From Pseudomethylobacillus aquaticus (GTDB lineage Bacteria > Pseudomonadota > Gammaproteobacteria > Burkholderiales > Methylophilaceae), in the NCBI RefSeq assembly GCF_003730115.1, contig NZ_RJVP01000007.1:79530-143529 (forward strand): a stretch of DNA of 64,000 bases. The letters are read 5' to 3'. Positions 1 to 8,887 of the stretch are shown one piece after another (position 1 is the first letter of the stretch; each line of letters starts with the position of its first letter). The notes under the pieces were generated by a model that was not told the origin of the DNA, did not search any database, and worked only from the letters and a program-made list of their open reading frames with translations. A program made the translations under genes and the position numbers.

Positions 1-191
1 GAAGGCTCGCCTAGATACGATTCGTAATAGTCGCTTGTGCGCATGGCACGCTTGAGTGACTGACTGGACACCCGCACCCGGTTGACGCCGCCGAACACCG
101 CCGTCTTCTGCATGTTCATGTCATCACGGTTCAGGCACGAAGGGCTATGAGAAATCAAGACGTGGAAATTGATGAAATTTTTAGTAGCCAT
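1..191 (-). CDS. cas7e: Cas7e (CasC/Cse4), Cascade backbone subunit, N-terminal fragment
   Basis: The window edge cuts this gene, leaving its first 63 codons. Cas7e is the six-copy backbone that coats crRNA in type I-E Cascade. The visible protein begins [20 protein letters not shown], followed by [32 protein letters not shown]; this N-terminal pattern ([15 protein letters not shown] and [10 protein letters not shown]) is characteristic of the family. The ATG at 191-189 overlaps the TAA stop of cse2 by one base (TAATG), indicating translational coupling. The remaining downstream genes (usually cas5, cas6, cas1, cas2) and any CRISPR array would lie to the left of position 1 and cannot be judged. 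Confidence 0.93.
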   Translation of the reverse strand, partial: MATKNFINFHVLISHSPSCLNRDDMNMQKTAVFGGVNRVRVSSQSLKRAMRTSDYYESYLGEP

Positions 192-646
192 TATTGATCT
201 CCTTTGGCGGGGGTAAATTGGGCGAGGTAATATTCTTCGACGAGCTGGCGCTTGCTTAGTGGGTTCCAGAACCAGAGTGTTTTTCCGAACTCCGTCCAGT
301 TCACGGCAGGCTCTATATGCGTCAGCAAACGGCGCAGTTGAATCAGATCCAGCGGCGACTGCGCCCGCGCGACCTGCAGCACACGCGCCTCGCTCACTTT
401 GGCCTTGGCGAATTGCGCGCCCAGCGGCTTGGCCTTGGCGTCGTGCTTACAACACGGCAACAGAAACGCGAGCCGCAGGTGTCGGTCGTCCGGCTTCTGG
501 CCGGGGAACAGGCGATACAGGGCGGGACACAACGCGACGGATTCCATATCCGGCAAACGGCGCAACTCGGCACGCGTGCCGTTCGAAAACGCCTCGCTAT
601 CAAAGCGCGCCCGTAGCGCGACAAAATCCGGCAGTTCGGCACTCAT
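191..646 (-). CDS. cse2: Cse2 (CasB/Cas11e), small subunit of type I-E Cascade
   Basis: A 151-residue protein, close to the usual Cse2 length of about 160. Cse2 is a helical small subunit present in two copies in Cascade and stabilises the displaced strand during R-loop formation. The sequence shows [23 protein letters not shown] near the start and [10 protein letters not shown] in the middle, consistent with the conserved basic GxRAxLRR segment of the family. It sits between cse1 (4-base ATGA overlap at 643-646) and cas7e (1-base overlap), the standard I-E order. No oddities are visible. Confidence 0.92.
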   Translation of the reverse strand: MSAELPDFVALRARFDSEAFSNGTRAELRRLPDMESVALCPALYRLFPGQKPDDRHLRLAFLLPCCKHDAKAKPLGAQFAKAKVSEARVLQVARAQSPLDLIQLRRLLTHIEPAVNWTEFGKTLWFWNPLSKRQLVEEYYLAQFTPAKGDQ

Positions 647-2163
647 GCAGTTTCCTCCGTCAGTTTTTTCAGATCGATGTTGAGCGCGCGGCGCGACCAG
701 GCAACCACTGGGATTAGCTCAGGTTTCAGGGTGTAGGGATCAGTCAGCTCTTCAAAAATGGCGCGGCAGTGCTCGGCAATCTGCTGCGCGTAGCGGCGGC
801 GTGCTTCGCCCCATTCCGTGAACGTCGCGTCGCTAGAAAAGGTCTGGTGGATAAGGCTTTCTGTGCGCGCGTAGAACAGCTTCTCGGCGGTTTCATGCAC
901 AGCTGCCCCCAGGCCTTTCAAGCCCTTGTCCTTGTTTCCCTGCACGGCGAAATAGAGCTTGCCGCGCAGGGCTTTTTTGGCGTCCTTGCCGATATTGACG
1001 AGCTGGGACAGCCGCTGTTCTTTGCCCCAGCCTGGCGCGAGCCCAATCAATTCGTGACGGCGTTCAAGCACTGCAGCCTGATTTGTGCGGTAGCCCCCGA
1101 CGAGGAGGTTAAGCCTTTCGTCGATGCTTGTCTCGTCAAACTGGCTGACTGGGCTAGCGGGCGAAGAGCCCTCTTTAGCGTCCTTGTCGTTCACCCCGCG
1201 CGGGATGACGAACTCGCTCAACAGCGTCCAAGGCGGCGCAGTTGTGGTGAAACTGGCGAAGCGTTGTTCCAGCGCGCCCTTTTTCAGCGTCATGCTCATC
1301 GCGCCATGCGGATGCGGCCACACACCTTCGACCGTAAAGTTGAATTTCTCCTTGAGAAATCCACTGTAGCCTGCCGCGGCTTCACCGCCCAGCACGTCAC
1401 AGGCACGGGATTGTGCAGCCTTAACCAACTCGACGTGCGCAGGCTGCCAGAACAAGCCTCGCATCAGGCCAATCTGGTTCCAGTGAACCGTCGATTTCTC
1501 GATGACAGGAGCAACCCAGGTCGGGCGATCCTGTGCCGGGCCGGATACGTCGATCTGCCGTTTTTCCACGCGCGGGCGTGTCAGCACATTGCGCCAGACC
1601 ATGCGACGTAAATCGCGGTCGAACACCAGCGTGGTGATCGGTGCGCCACCGCGCAGGCTGCCTTTGAAACCGCCGCCAAAGCTGGGGCAGTTACTCGCCT
1701 GATTGAACAAGGCAATCGCCGCGACCGACCCGCCGAGATGGCCGACTTCGCCCGCCTCGTTGAAAAATGCGTGGTTGTTGCCTTCTGGCAAACCGATCAG
1801 CATTTTCTGGATAGGTGTGATTTCCGCAGCCTTGACGCCGCGCGTTTGCATGAAAGGCTGGGTGGGGTGATCGAGGTCGAACCAATCGAGAAAAGGCGCA
1901 ATGCCCGCATCGAAATCAGCTTGCGGCAATGGCGCTGCGAGGCGACTACGGAAGACCGCGTCATCGTCCGGCAGAAAAATCACCTGCGTCATGCACACCA
2001 GCAATTGCAGACAGGCCAGCTCCAGATCGTCGCGCGGCAAGCTAATCTGCCAATGCTGGCCAGGCTCGCAGAGCAGATCGCGGTAGGTCAGTAGCCGGAA
2101 TGCGCCTGCACCATCATTGGCACGCACAGGGATCCATGCTTCGTTATCTCCAAGCAAATTCAA
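643..2163 (-). CDS. cse1: Cse1 (CasA/Cas8e), large subunit of type I-E Cascade
   Basis: A 506-residue protein matching the normal Cse1 length. Cse1 recognises the PAM in target DNA and recruits Cas3. The N-terminus (MNLLGDNEAWIPVRANDG) and the region around HPTQPFMQTRGVK are family-like. The start is a TTG at 2163-2161: a strong Shine-Dalgarno (GGGAGGAAA) lies 6 bases upstream and there is no better start nearby. That ribosome-binding site lies inside the last codons of a small upstream ORF whose TGA overlaps the TTG (TTGA), so cse1 is probably translationally coupled to it. Downstream it overlaps cse2 by 4 bases. Confidence 0.93.
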   Translation of the reverse strand: MNLLGDNEAWIPVRANDGAGAFRLLTYRDLLCEPGQHWQISLPRDDLELACLQLLVCMTQVIFLPDDDAVFRSRLAAPLPQADFDAGIAPFLDWFDLDHPTQPFMQTRGVKAAEITPIQKMLIGLPEGNNHAFFNEAGEVGHLGGSVAAIALFNQASNCPSFGGGFKGSLRGGAPITTLVFDRDLRRMVWRNVLTRPRVEKRQIDVSGPAQDRPTWVAPVIEKSTVHWNQIGLMRGLFWQPAHVELVKAAQSRACDVLGGEAAAGYSGFLKEKFNFTVEGVWPHPHGAMSMTLKKGALEQRFASFTTTAPPWTLLSEFVIPRGVNDKDAKEGSSPASPVSQFDETSIDERLNLLVGGYRTNQAAVLERRHELIGLAPGWGKEQRLSQLVNIGKDAKKALRGKLYFAVQGNKDKGLKGLGAAVHETAEKLFYARTESLIHQTFSSDATFTEWGEARRRYAQQIAEHCRAIFEELTDPYTLKPELIPVVAWSRRALNIDLKKLTEETA

Positions 2164-2336
2164 GGCTTTCCTCCCAATACCCAGATGGCGACAATTGCCA
2201 CCATGCAGACCGCCAAGACAGCCACTACGGCTATGCCAGCAGACACCATCTCGTTGATTGTTTTAATCAAATCCATCAACGCATTCAAAAAATCGACCAT
2301 GCCGCATCCCATCAGGCTCAAGCGATGACTCATCAT
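2160..2336 (-). CDS. Small predicted membrane protein encoded between cas3 and cse1
   Basis: I do not recognise this 58-codon ORF. It starts with tandem ATG codons (2336-2331); an internal ATG at 2300 would give 46 residues. The C-terminal half contains one clear hydrophobic stretch of about 24 residues (AGIAVVAVLAVCMVAIVAIW), preceded by a short amphipathic segment (VDFLNALMDLIKTINEMV) and ending GGKP, so a single-span membrane peptide is likely. Its TGA stop overlaps the TTG start of cse1, and its last codons carry the cse1 ribosome-binding site. It may be a genuine membrane protein, or a leader ORF whose translation sets cse1 expression. No strong ribosome-binding site is seen for its own start. 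Confidence 0.5.
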   Translation of the reverse strand: MMSHRLSLMGCGMVDFLNALMDLIKTINEMVSAGIAVVAVLAVCMVAIVAIWVLGGKP

Positions 2337-2518
2337 AGAGTGGTGGGTATATCATGTAAATAATTTGTGAAAGCATGCTAGTGTTTTCAACTGTATTTTT
2401 AATTAAACTCTGCTTTGTCAGCAGCTTTTAGTGTTGGCCAACTTGTTCCCGCGTTGGTTAAGTAGTTTGTGGGATGAACCGCATGCCAGTGTGTTATTGC
2501 GTTATACGGCAAATTGTT

Positions 2519-2534
2519 CCCTACGCTAGTAGGG
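2519..2534. repeat. Perfect 6-bp inverted repeat just after cas3
   Basis: CCCTAC and GTAGGG flank a 4-base loop, 3 bases after the cas3 stop. There is no T-run on either side, so it is not a clear intrinsic terminator. It may be a weak pause or RNA-processing hairpin between cas3 and the cse1 transcript. The rest of the 2337-2536 interval is AT-rich, with no recognisable gene. Confidence 0.35.
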
Positions 2535-2536
2535 GG

Positions 2537-5209
2537 TTATTCAGGCGGGGGCTTCCCTGCCTGAATTTTTTCGAGACCGAAATCCTGTGAATAGGCAAAG
2601 CGCTTGTCCAGGGTCTGCCAGACGCCCGGTGCGGTTTCTGATACGACAAGCTGTCGCACACCGGCAAACGGGCCTTCTGTTTCCATGCTGCAGTGGTGGA
2701 GCAACTTGGTCCAACTGGCTGGTGCAGGAACAGTATCCAAGTTGAGCGCTTCAGCCAGCTCGTGCTCTGAAATAGCGTTGATGCGTCGCCCGTCAACCAG
2801 GCATCCATCTGCAGTCAGCAGCAGCACGGCAAGGCTCATTTCGCCGTCGCGGGTGAGGCTGGTGATGCGCCCATCTTCGTCGCGGAAACTCGCAACCGTC
2901 ATACTGGTCAGCTGCAGTGCATCCTTTTCACGACGTAGTTGTTCCGAGCTGAACTTGGTGAAATCGCAAGCGATTCTTTCGGGCTCATTGGGCCAGTCGT
3001 CATGCTGATAAACCTGTTCGAGATAGTCACGGTAGGCCTCGGGAAACACCAGTGAGCCCTGTCCGCTCAGCAGCTCATCCGTGCGCCACAGTACGCGCGC
3101 ATTGCCATAGATCAGTTCGAACACGCCGTAATCATCGCGCTCCACGGTCAACACAGTGCAGCGTGGTGTTTCGAAACCTGGCGGGCGGTGTTCGCGTTGA
3201 TGACGGTGCAACCGACCGAGGCGCTGGAATAGCAAATCGACCGGGCATATCTGGGTAATCAGCCAGTCGAAATCGAGATCGAGACTTTGCTCGACGACTT
3301 GCGTGGCGACCAGAATCCGACCTGCCGTGCGCGAGGCCTGGCGGCCGTAGTGAGTGAGAGCAGCGACTTCCTTATCCTGACGGTCAGTGAAGCGGTAGCG
3401 AGCATGAAACAGATCAACTTCGACTTCGGGACATTCGCGTACGCGTTCGCGCAATGCACGCGCCAGCCGCTGAGCGTCATCGACCAAATTGACGACGACG
3501 GCGACGAGCGCCCCAACCTTAGCTGCAGCAACGATGCGAGCTTGCAAGCCTTCATCCGGATAGGCTGCGGCCAGCCGGAGACATTCCTTGTCGACTTCGC
3601 GGCGCGGTGGTCGGTGTTCATATGCCACGGTCAGCGGCACGGTAGCGCCACCGGTAGCGTGCCAGAGCGCGGGATAAGGTGTATCAGCTTCGTGAACCGC
3701 ATGCGAACTCCATGCAGCCAGCAGCTTGTCACGGAGCAAGGTGGTGAGCGTGGCAGAAAGCAGCACGGCACTGCCGCCACAGGCCTGCTGATTTTTGAGC
3801 ACCTCACCAAGCAAACCATACATGTAAGCGTCATAGGCGTGCACTTCGTCGACAATAAGTACCGATTTGTTAAGGCCGAAGCCACGCACGAATTTGTGCC
3901 GCACCGGCAATACCGAAAGCAGAACCTGATCGACGGTGCAGACGCCGACTTGCCCAAGGAAAACCCGCTTGCGGCTGCTGGCGAGCCAGGCGGCACATTG
4001 GACACTGGCTTCGATGTCACCTTGCCGAGTGCGGCGCTGGCCGCGTTCAACAAGCTGCTGGAACCCTGTATTGAAGTCGCGCTTGCCATGCGCAAGCACG
4101 ACGTTGGCTTGTCCGTAGAGCTTCGCAGCGAAAGCTTCCACGCGGTCGAACATGGCATTGGCGGTAGCTTGCGTCGGCAGGGCGAAGACAATACTGTCGG
4201 CCACGCCCGCCGCAAGCAATCGCCAAGCATACGCTAGCGCGGCCTCCGTCTTACCGCTGCCGGTGGGCGCTTCGATGAGCGTCAGGCCAGGTACAGAGGG
4301 CAGGATATCAATCTGCGTCTGCACACCACGCGGGGCTTCGTCGTTAGCGAGCAAGGCCATCAATCCGGCATAGTCATGCACGGATGCGAGCAAGCCGTAG
4401 CGGCTCAGCATCCGCCTCGATTCGATCTGTGCCAGCCGTTCGCGCAGGTAATCTTCCAGCGCCACGTCAGGAGTACGGTAATCGAATTCATCGATATTCG
4501 ATCCCAGCCAGTCGCAGCTCGCGCAAAAGCCAGCCAACAGGGCGCGAGCGGGGAGCGAACAAACCGGCGGAAGGTCTTGCAGGGTCAAGCCAACTGGCTG
4601 GAGAAACAGGGCTTCAAGTGCGGTGACAAGGCCGTGCCGGGCGATGCGGTCGCGGTCGATCAGCGCTTCGTCGGCTTCGATGTCGGCCAGACCCTCAAAA
4701 TAGGGCTTGGGAAAGTCACCATGGTGCCCGGTCACAGCTGCTAGCCAGCTTCCCCAGTGCGACCAAACGGAATGATCGGCATCGGTCGTTGCCAGCCAGG
4801 CTTTGTACTCACGCGCTGCCCACGCCATCCCTGCGTGACCATGGTCAAATGTGCTGATTTCCTGTTGCGATATCTCGTGATCGACTCCCTTAATAATGTC
4901 GCGCCAAGCTACAACCGCTACTGCGATTGCCTTGAGCTGAAATCGGAGGTCGGCCTTGCCAAGATCGTGCAATGCGACAAAAAACAATATCCAGGCACGC
5001 AACTTTTGCGACCAACTTTCACCGTAAGCAGCCGAAAAATTCTGCTGTAAAGCGGGGCTTTTATCCATCCATATTGCAGCAACAGCTGCCACATCCAGGC
5101 AGTGATAAGGCAACGGGTGCCATTTTGGATTACCGGGGTATTTATCGTCTGCTTTTCCCCAATAAGCCATACAAAGTTGTATTAACGAATCAGAATGAAT
5201 GATCTTCAA
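2537..5209 (-). CDS. cas3: Cas3 HD nuclease-helicase of type I-E CRISPR-Cas
   Basis: About 890 residues, typical for full-length I-E Cas3. Cas3 is recruited by Cascade-Cse1 and unwinds and degrades target DNA. Numbered from the upstream GTG at 5230, the HD nuclease domain shows H43 (PYHCLD), H88-D89 (LHDLGKAD) and HHGDFPKP near 169. The helicase has Walker A APTGSGKTEAAL at 321-332, DEVHAYD, SATLT and QRLGRLHRH. I prefer the TTG at 5209: it has a purine-rich Shine-Dalgarno (GGGGGAAAG) at good spacing, whereas GTG 5230 and ATG 5227 have none. The cse1 leader has almost the same sequence. The gene is separated from cse1 by 200 bases plus the small ORF. Confidence 0.94.
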   Translation of the reverse strand: MKIIHSDSLIQLCMAYWGKADDKYPGNPKWHPLPYHCLDVAAVAAIWMDKSPALQQNFSAAYGESWSQKLRAWILFFVALHDLGKADLRFQLKAIAVAVVAWRDIIKGVDHEISQQEISTFDHGHAGMAWAAREYKAWLATTDADHSVWSHWGSWLAAVTGHHGDFPKPYFEGLADIEADEALIDRDRIARHGLVTALEALFLQPVGLTLQDLPPVCSLPARALLAGFCASCDWLGSNIDEFDYRTPDVALEDYLRERLAQIESRRMLSRYGLLASVHDYAGLMALLANDEAPRGVQTQIDILPSVPGLTLIEAPTGSGKTEAALAYAWRLLAAGVADSIVFALPTQATANAMFDRVEAFAAKLYGQANVVLAHGKRDFNTGFQQLVERGQRRTRQGDIEASVQCAAWLASSRKRVFLGQVGVCTVDQVLLSVLPVRHKFVRGFGLNKSVLIVDEVHAYDAYMYGLLGEVLKNQQACGGSAVLLSATLTTLLRDKLLAAWSSHAVHEADTPYPALWHATGGATVPLTVAYEHRPPRREVDKECLRLAAAYPDEGLQARIVAAAKVGALVAVVVNLVDDAQRLARALRERVRECPEVEVDLFHARYRFTDRQDKEVAALTHYGRQASRTAGRILVATQVVEQSLDLDFDWLITQICPVDLLFQRLGRLHRHQREHRPPGFETPRCTVLTVERDDYGVFELIYGNARVLWRTDELLSGQGSLVFPEAYRDYLEQVYQHDDWPNEPERIACDFTKFSSEQLRREKDALQLTSMTVASFRDEDGRITSLTRDGEMSLAVLLLTADGCLVDGRRINAISEHELAEALNLDTVPAPASWTKLLHHCSMETEGPFAGVRQLVVSETAPGVWQTLDKRFAYSQDFGLEKIQAGKPPPE

Positions 5210-5274
5210 AGCCTTTCCCCCAATCATCACTAGCTTTTGATACGGTCATTATTGTTAAGCACCTTAAGCCATTT

Positions 5275-5295
5275 CTGGCTCATAGAGTGAGCCAG
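5275..5295. promoter_or_regulatory. Perfect 8-bp inverted repeat upstream of cas3, possible operator
   Basis: CTGGCTCA and TGAGCCAG flank a 5-base spacer (TAGAG), about 65 bases upstream of the cas3 start. The dyad has no T-tract, so a DNA-binding site is more likely than a terminator. Ten bases of it (TCATAGAGTG, 5280-5289) recur at 2333-2342, just upstream of the small ORF that precedes cse1. The regulator is unknown, and the role is inferred only from position and symmetry. Confidence 0.35.
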
Positions 5296-5498
5296 CTAAT
5301 TCAGCATTTGAATTACCACCACCAATGACTGATACCAATACATTCTGGGGATATTAGCCTTTAGTGCACATCACCCGTTCGCGGGATTTCCGTCGATTAC
5401 CCATTGTCTAGCGCTTGGTATGTTGCAATTGAAGATACAGCCCAAGCGCTTTTTCGTCCCAAGATAATTGTTGGATATGGTTAGAATTCCATTGCCTC

Positions 5499-5525
5499 TT
5501 GATACCAACCGGTTTGCGCTATAAT
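5499..5525 (+). promoter_or_regulatory. Putative sigma-70 promoter of pcnB
   Basis: TTGATA (5499-5504) and a consensus TATAAT (5520-5525) are separated by 15 bases, a little short of optimal. The element lies about 38 bases upstream of the pcnB start and would give a short 5' leader. It is the only consensus minus-10 in the interval. Confidence 0.5.
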
Positions 5526-5562
5526 TCAATGACTAGAAACCGGCCTTCAGAACCGACCCTTG

Positions 5563-6912
5563 ATGATCAAAAAACTGCTGCAACGCGTTTTCCGCAAGCC
5601 CGCACCGACCAGCCGCAAAGCGAGTAATGACAGCGCCGTACTGCGCATCCCGTTCAAACAGCATCAGATCCAGCGTCAGCTGCTCAGTCCCGCCGCCTTA
5701 AAAACCATCGAAGGCCTGCAAAAAGCCGGCTTTGAAGCCTATGTGGTCGGCGGTGCCGTGCGCGACCTGCTGCTTAAGCAACGCCCCAAGGATTTCGATG
5801 TGGCCACCAATGCCACGCCGGAGCAGGTGCATCGCGTGTTCCGGCGTTCGCGCATCATCGGCCGCCGCTTCCGCCTGGTACATGTGATGTTCGGGGACGA
5901 AACAGTGGAAGTGTCCACCTTCCGCGGCAGCCACCTCGGTGATGACGGCGATGCCAAGATCGCCGATAGCGGTCGTATCCTGCGTGACAACGTGTTCGGC
6001 AGCCATGAAGAAGATGCGGTGCGCCGCGATTTCACGGCCAATGCGCTGTATTACAACCCGGCCAATGAAGAGATCATCGACTTCCATCACGGTGTTGCTG
6101 ACATCCGCGCCGGGGTGCTGCGCATGATAGGTGACCCGGTCACGCGCTACCGCGAAGATCCGGTGCGCATGCTGCGCGCTGTGCGCCTCTCCGCCAAGTT
6201 GGGCCTCAAGCTGGACACCGACACCGAAGCGCCCATCCCCGAGCTGGCCGATGCCTTGAAAGATGTGCCGGAATCGCGCCTGTTCGATGAGATGCTGAAG
6301 CTGTTCTTGTCCGGGCATGCACTGGAAAGTGCGCATGCGCTGCGTCAGCACGGCCTGCACCATGGCTTGCTGCCCCTGCTGGACGTGGTACTGGAACAGC
6401 CGATGGGCGCGCGCTTCGTCACGCTGGCGCTGCAGAACACCGATGAACGCGTGCTGGCAGACAAGCCGGTATCGCCGGCCTTCCTGTTCGCCACCCTGCT
6501 CTGGCACGAAGTGCTGGCTGCCTGGCAAAAGTACGAGAACCTGGGTGAACGCAGCATCCCGGCACTGCATCTGGCCATGACCGATGTTTGCGACCAGCAG
6601 GCAGAAAAGCTCGCCATCCACAAACGTTTCAGCAGCACCATGAAGGAGATCTGGGGCTTGCAGCCACGCTTCGAACAGCGTGCGGGCAAGCGTCCGTTCA
6701 GCCTCATCGAACACCCGCGTTACCGCGCCGGGTATGACTTTCTGTTACTGCGTTGCGCCTCGGGCGAGTTGCCAGAAGAGCTGGGGGAATGGTGGACGGA
6801 CTTCGCTGAAGCCAATGGCGAGGCGCGTCAGGCCATGTTGCAGCCAGACACCGAACCACGTAAACGCCCACGGCGCAGGCGCAGAAAACCAGCCGCCAGC
6901 GCAGGCGCATGA
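5563..6912 (+). CDS. pcnB: Poly(A) polymerase I
   Basis: A 449-residue enzyme that adds 3' poly(A) tails to RNA and promotes its decay. The nucleotidyltransferase core is clear: VVGGAVRDLLL, then DFDVATNATPEQV with the catalytic aspartates, then RRFRLVHV and REDPVRMLRAVR. The C-terminus is strongly basic (RKRPRRRRRKP), as in bacterial PAP I and unlike CCA-adding enzymes of similar fold. I chose the ATG at 5563; a TTG immediately before it is also possible because no Shine-Dalgarno is visible. The stop overlaps the folK start by 4 bases (ATGA), so this is the first gene of an operon. Confidence 0.93.
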   Translation: MIKKLLQRVFRKPAPTSRKASNDSAVLRIPFKQHQIQRQLLSPAALKTIEGLQKAGFEAYVVGGAVRDLLLKQRPKDFDVATNATPEQVHRVFRRSRIIGRRFRLVHVMFGDETVEVSTFRGSHLGDDGDAKIADSGRILRDNVFGSHEEDAVRRDFTANALYYNPANEEIIDFHHGVADIRAGVLRMIGDPVTRYREDPVRMLRAVRLSAKLGLKLDTDTEAPIPELADALKDVPESRLFDEMLKLFLSGHALESAHALRQHGLHHGLLPLLDVVLEQPMGARFVTLALQNTDERVLADKPVSPAFLFATLLWHEVLAAWQKYENLGERSIPALHLAMTDVCDQQAEKLAIHKRFSSTMKEIWGLQPRFEQRAGKRPFSLIEHPRYRAGYDFLLLRCASGELPEELGEWWTDFAEANGEARQAMLQPDTEPRKRPRRRRRKPAASAGA

Positions 6913-7412
6913 GCCAAGCCTTCGTTGCACTGGGCAGCAACCTGCATCACCCGGATGATCAGGTGCAGCGTGCCCTGGATGAACTGGCAGCCCTGCCGCA
7001 AACACGTCTGGTAAAAGCGTCCTCCCTGTACCGCACCGCTGCGCTGGGCGTCGCCAATCAGCCGCATCCGGAATTCCCGGATTTCATCAATGCGGTCGCC
7101 GAACTGGATACCGGGCTCGCAGCGCAGGATCTGCTGGCAGCGCTATTGGGCATCGAGGCAAAACATGGTCGTGAACGTCCGTTCGCCAATGCCCCGCGTG
7201 TACTGGATCTGGATTTGCTGCTGTACGACGAGCTGGTGCTGGATACAGCCACATTAACGTTGCCGCATCCACGCATGCATGAACGCGGTTTTGTGATGCT
7301 GCCTCTGGCCGAGATCGCCCCACAGCGCCGTGTAGGCCAACATGGCACGGCCAGCGCACTGGCAGCGGCCTGTGCCGATCAAGGCGTGCAACGCCTGCAG
7401 GCAGAAAGTTGA
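6909..7412 (+). CDS. folK: 2-amino-4-hydroxy-6-hydroxymethyldihydropteridine pyrophosphokinase (HPPK)
   Basis: A 167-residue enzyme that transfers pyrophosphate from ATP to the pterin precursor in folate synthesis. The diagnostic features are the N-terminal VALGSNL and the motif RPFANAPRVLDLDLLLYDE, which contains the metal-binding DLDLL aspartates, followed by LPHPRMHERGFVMLPLAEI. The start overlaps the pcnB stop by 4 bases. Placement of folK between pcnB and panB is common in proteobacteria and links RNA decay and vitamin synthesis genes in one transcript. Confidence 0.96.
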   Translation: MSQAFVALGSNLHHPDDQVQRALDELAALPQTRLVKASSLYRTAALGVANQPHPEFPDFINAVAELDTGLAAQDLLAALLGIEAKHGRERPFANAPRVLDLDLLLYDELVLDTATLTLPHPRMHERGFVMLPLAEIAPQRRVGQHGTASALAAACADQGVQRLQAES

Positions 7413-7416
7413 ATTT

Positions 7417-8064
7417 ATGCAATTGATGGAAAGATTCCCGTATATCGTCGTGGAAGGCCCGATCGGCAGCGGCAAGACCACGCTCGCCCGCAAACTGGCC
7501 GACCGTTATAACGCGCAGCTATTGGTGGAACAGGCCGAAGCCAACCCTTTCCTGACCCGCTTCTATCAGGAGCCGGGGCGCTATGCACTGCAGACCCAGC
7601 TGTTCTTTCTGTTCCAGCGCGCCAACCAGCTGCGTGAACTGGCCCAGCGCGACTTGTTCGGGGCCGCTACGGTCGCCGACTTCTTCCTGGAAAAAGACCC
7701 GCTGTTCGCGCGCATCACGCTGGATAATCAGGAATTCCAGTTGTATCGGCAGATCTTCCAGCACTTGCAAGTGCAAGCACCGGCGCCGGATCTGGTGATC
7801 TACCTGCAAACCCCGCTAGATGCGCTGCAAGAGCGCGTGCAACAACGCAATATCAGCTACGAACAGAACATCTCGCGTGACTATCTGCACAAGCTGTCGG
7901 ACGTCTACAGCGAGTTCTTTCACCAATATGACGCCGCGCCGCTGCTCATCGTCAACAATGACAAACTCAACATCGCCACCGAAGAAGCTTCGCTGACGCT
8001 GCTGATTGAACGTATCATGCAGATGCGCGGCCGCCGCGAATTTTTCAATCCCAATCTGCAATGA
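7417..8064 (+). CDS. Deoxynucleoside kinase family protein
   Basis: A 215-residue P-loop kinase of the deoxyadenosine/deoxyguanosine kinase family, which phosphorylates deoxynucleosides for salvage. The N-terminus shows a Walker A loop ([15 protein letters not shown]); a [11 protein letters not shown] segment follows at about residue 90, and a lid region [18 protein letters not shown] later. I chose ATG 7417, 4 bases after the folK stop; extending upstream would overlap folK by about 75 bases without conserved sequence. The stop overlaps panB (ATGA). Substrate preference cannot be read from sequence alone. Confidence 0.88.
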   Translation: MQLMERFPYIVVEGPIGSGKTTLARKLADRYNAQLLVEQAEANPFLTRFYQEPGRYALQTQLFFLFQRANQLRELAQRDLFGAATVADFFLEKDPLFARITLDNQEFQLYRQIFQHLQVQAPAPDLVIYLQTPLDALQERVQQRNISYEQNISRDYLHKLSDVYSEFFHQYDAAPLLIVNNDKLNIATEEASLTLLIERIMQMRGRREFFNPNLQ

Positions 8065-8864
8065 CCACATTACATTCCCTGCAACAGATGGTGAGCCGTG
8101 GCGAGAAGATCGCCACACTGACCTGCTATGACGCCAGTTTCGCGCGCCTGTGCGCTCAGGCTGGCGTGGACGTGCTGCTGGTCGGTGACTCACTGGGCAT
8201 GGTGCTGCAAGGCGCAAACAGCACGCTCGCCGTCACGCTGCATGACATGCTGTATCACACGCGCTGCGTGGCACCTGCCGCCGCAGGCTGCTGGATCATC
8301 GCGGACATGCCGTTCGGCAGCTATCAGCAAAGCCCGGAGCAAGCCATGCGCAATGCCGCACGTCTGATGGCGGCTGGTGCGCACATGGTCAAGCTCGAAG
8401 GCGGCAGCGCCATGGTCGAAACGGTGCGTTTCCTGGTCGAACGCGGCATCCCGGTTTGTGGCCATCTGGGCCTCACGCCGCAATCCGTGCATCAGCTGGG
8501 CGGCTATCGCGTGCAAGGCAAACAGGCGGAACAGGCACAGCAACTGCTGGACGATGCACAAGGCCTCAGCGACGCCGGTGCCAGCATGCTGGTGCTGGAA
8601 ATGGTGCCGTCCGCACTGGCTGCCACACTCACACAACAGACCGGGCTTGCCACCATAGGCATAGGCGCCGGGCCGGATTGCAGCGGCCAGGTACTGGTGC
8701 TGCACGACATGCTGGGCGCGTACAGCAACGGCAAACCGGACTACAAAGCACCGCGCTTCGTGCGCAACTTCATGCACGGCAGTGACAGCATACAGACGGC
8801 ACTGAGCCGTTATGTGGCGGCCGTCAAGGATGGCAGCTTCCCGGCTGCCGAGCACTGCTTCTAA
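8061..8864 (+). CDS. panB: 3-methyl-2-oxobutanoate hydroxymethyltransferase
   Basis: A 267-residue enzyme of the first committed step of pantothenate synthesis, transferring a hydroxymethyl group from methylene-THF to ketoisovalerate. Family motifs include [31 protein letters not shown] (metal-binding Asp), [19 protein letters not shown] and [22 protein letters not shown]. It is in an operon with folK and the kinase (4-base overlap upstream) and panC (23-base gap downstream). Folate supply by folK and folate use by PanB make the linkage sensible. Confidence 0.97.
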   Translation: MTTLHSLQQMVSRGEKIATLTCYDASFARLCAQAGVDVLLVGDSLGMVLQGANSTLAVTLHDMLYHTRCVAPAAAGCWIIADMPFGSYQQSPEQAMRNAARLMAAGAHMVKLEGGSAMVETVRFLVERGIPVCGHLGLTPQSVHQLGGYRVQGKQAEQAQQLLDDAQGLSDAGASMLVLEMVPSALAATLTQQTGLATIGIGAGPDCSGQVLVLHDMLGAYSNGKPDYKAPRFVRNFMHGSDSIQTALSRYVAAVKDGSFPAAEHCF

Positions 8865-8887
8865 TCCCGCCCCTGCAGGCAAGCACC

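Larger units (their letters stand above)
5231..5562. other. Divergent intergenic region between cas3 and pcnB
   Basis: This 332-base stretch has no credible gene. It separates the minus-strand cas operon from the plus-strand pcnB cluster and so must hold both promoters. It contains a perfect 8-bp inverted repeat close to cas3 and a good minus-10 element close to pcnB, annotated separately. No CRISPR-like repeats are present. Confidence 0.7.

Noticed and set aside
3287..4237. Long open frame of 316 codons on the plus strand inside cas3
   Set aside because: It is antisense to the intact Cas3 helicase, which shows all family motifs; the open frame reflects GC-rich codon use.
1..5300. CRISPR repeat-spacer array
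   Set aside because: No regularly spaced repeats were found in the cas region; an array may lie to the left of the window.
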